Shown here: positions 6,354-6,365 of the stretch, in pieces
Layout of the letters: every line of letters begins with the position of its first letter
How positions within the stretch are numbered: the first letter of the stretch is position 1
NCBI GenBank assembly: GCA_018397055.1
Contig: JAGTQS010000072.1
Coordinates: 1 to 6,365 of the forward strand
DNA: 6,365 nucleotides
Direction of reading: 5' to 3'
Origin: Candidatus Bathyarchaeota archaeon
GTDB lineage: Archaea > Thermoproteota > Bathyarchaeia > Bathyarchaeales > DTEX01
Program-made: the position numbers and the translations under genes
The notes under the pieces: generated by a model
Databases searched by the model: none
Told to the model about the DNA's origin: nothing
The model's input: only the letters and a program-made list of their open reading frames with translations

Positions 6354-6365
6354 TTGTATGAAGAA
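6329..6365 (+). promoter_or_regulatory. Possible divergent promoter and first codons of a plus-strand gene
   Basis: TTAAATTT (6329-6336) on the plus strand is TATA-like, and an ATG lies at 6358-6360, about 26 bases downstream of its centre. This is the spacing expected for a leaderless archaeal transcript. Only ATGAAGAA of the putative gene is in the window, so nothing can be said of its product. The 8-mer repeats flank the box, so the gene, if real, may be controlled through them. The flank upstream of the box (CACTC) is a poor BRE match, which lowers confidence. Confidence 0.25.

Overview
The window carries a branched-chain amino acid biosynthesis cluster, read entirely on the minus strand. 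In transcription order it holds a 2-isopropylmalate/citramalate synthase (leuA/cimA), the acetolactate synthase large and small subunits (ilvB, ilvN), ketol-acid reductoisomerase (ilvC), and the large subunit of 3-isopropylmalate dehydratase (leuC), which runs off the left edge. The organism looks archaeal. The LeuA/CimA and LeuC proteins are of archaeal type, TATA-like boxes with purine-rich BRE-like flanks lie upstream of leuA/cimA and ilvB, and GGTGA-type Shine-Dalgarno sites precede the internal genes. An uncultured Thermoproteota-like lineage such as Bathyarchaeia is my guess and cannot be settled from the sequence alone.

Layout from right to left. Positions 6321-6365 hold an inverted and direct repeat of an 8-mer around a possible divergent plus-strand promoter. 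A TATA box at 6269-6276 lies so close to the longest leuA/cimA reading frame that the real start is probably a later GTG. The leuA/cimA gene ends at 4693. A gap of about 270-290 bases follows, with its own palindromic TATA box and a leader rich in complementary segments. Then come ilvB, ilvN, ilvC and leuC, separated by 29 bases or fewer, so they are very probably one transcript.

Together the genes supply acetolactate or acetohydroxybutyrate synthesis (IlvBN) and its isomerisation and reduction (IlvC). They also supply the entry step (LeuA or CimA) and the isomerisation step (LeuC) of the leucine branch or of the citramalate route to isoleucine. ilvD, leuD, leuB and an aminotransferase are not in the window; leuD and leuB may follow leuC beyond the left edge.

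The coding content is ordinary metabolism, and I see no mobile element, CRISPR array, stable RNA gene or defence system. The points worth a second look are regulatory (the ilvB leader, the repeats at the right edge, three start sites) and biochemical (mixed specificity motifs in the LeuA/CimA protein, and a glutamate in the cofactor loop of IlvC).
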